DNA of 12,895 nucleotides. Source: Candidatus Sulfotelmatobacter sp. GTDB taxonomy: Bacteria > Acidobacteriota > Terriglobia > Terriglobales > SbA1. Every line of letters starts with the position of its first letter. Positions within the stretch are counted from its first letter, which is position 1. The position numbers and the translations under genes were made by a program. The notes below the pieces were generated by a model. That model saw nothing but the letters and a program-made list of their open reading frames with translations, was not told the DNA's origin and made no database searches. This document shows, piece after piece, positions 12,653 to 12,895 of the stretch. The DNA lies in assembly GCA_030151135.1 (NCBI GenBank), contig JASLEQ010000642.1, positions 1-12,895 on the forward strand, read 5' to 3'.

Positions 12653-12895
12653 TTATTTCGTGGCGACCAGTGAGTGCGTAATCGCATGCACTGACAGGGC
12701 AATGCGGTTTTGTACACCAACTTTGCGCATCAACTTCGCCACGTGCGCCTTCACCGTGCGCTCTTCAATTCCTAATTGGCTGCCGATCTCTTTGTTCGAT
12801 CGTCCCGCCACCAGCATTTCCAGAACCTCTTTTTCGCGATCGGTGAAGGTCACCCGGCCCGCCGGGAAGATTCGTCCCGGGGCCGACGAAACCCG
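12653..12895 (-). CDS. LuxR/NarL-type regulator, C-terminal HTH domain (5' end outside window)
   Basis: The frame is open from the right edge to TAA at 12655-12653, giving 80 visible residues. They form a complete LuxR-type helix-turn-helix: FTDREKEVLEMLVAGRSNKEI, then GSQLGIEERTVKAHVAKLMRKVGVQNRIAL. The TxREKEVL opening, the NKEIGSQLGI helix and the recognition helix TVKAHVAKLMRKVGV are diagnostic of the GerE/NarL group. A short linker (SSAPGRIFPAGRV) precedes it, as in NarL/FixJ response regulators, where a phosphorylated receiver domain would lie upstream. The receiver is not visible, so a different sensory domain is possible. A GTG inside the visible part (12853-12851) is too late to be the true start. 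Targets are unknown. Confidence 0.9.
   Translation of the reverse strand, partial: RVSSAPGRIFPAGRVTFTDREKEVLEMLVAGRSNKEIGSQLGIEERTVKAHVAKLMRKVGVQNRIALSVHAITHSLVATK

Noticed and set aside
1..12895. Search for tRNA, rRNA, insertion sequences, attachment sites and defence genes
   Set aside because: No T-loop consensus with a matching acceptor stem, no transposase or integrase motifs and no flanking terminal repeats were seen by eye.

Overview
This is a 12.9 kb, GC-rich, gene-dense chromosomal window from a Gram-negative bacterium. The lipid A acyltransferase gene implies an outer membrane. Several exported proteins of unknown function (the HELGEW protein, a WLP-rich secreted protein, secreted DinB and SYLF proteins) resemble the kind of secreted repertoire I associate with Acidobacteriota (Terriglobia). 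That taxonomic call is an inference from protein style, not from a marker gene. I see no tRNA, rRNA, transposase, CRISPR array or phage gene.

Layout. The left edge (1-501, minus) is the N-terminal part of an alpha/beta hydrolase whose 3' end lies outside the window. Between it and the next gene is a strong plus-strand intrinsic terminator (606-631) with no recognisable gene in front of it. A minus-strand series follows: a methyltransferase (3866-3042), an exported esterase (2927-1986) and an ArgD-type aminotransferase (1899-691). They are co-directional, but the esterase has its own Shine-Dalgarno sequence and a possible promoter. Divergent from the methyltransferase are two plus-strand exported proteins: a HEAT-repeat protein (4015-4866) and a secreted protein with a zincin-like HELGEW motif (5183-6304). 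The second follows a 316-base leader carrying AT-rich palindromes and is closed by a clear terminator.

The middle part holds a LpxL/HtrB-family acyltransferase (minus) cut by an in-frame TAA, with 51 conserved codons still readable behind it. A small VOC protein (plus), a short AI-2E-family membrane protein that lacks the usual N-terminal half (minus) and an exported protein of unknown function with a 6-residue repeat (minus) come next. The right part holds an exported DinB-fold protein and an exported SYLF-domain protein (both minus), a beta-propeller glycosidase-like protein (plus), a roughly 300-base region with a minus-strand terminator and several short repeats, and the C-terminal LuxR-type DNA-binding domain of a regulator running off the right edge.

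The genes do not form one pathway. The common thread is envelope and exported proteins mixed with single housekeeping enzymes. I did not find a convincing new multi-gene system. The most notable items are the nonsense-interrupted lipid A acyltransferase gene, the HELGEW secreted protein with its palindromic leader, the half-length AI-2E protein, and two terminators (606-631 and 12389-12439) that may mark small RNAs.
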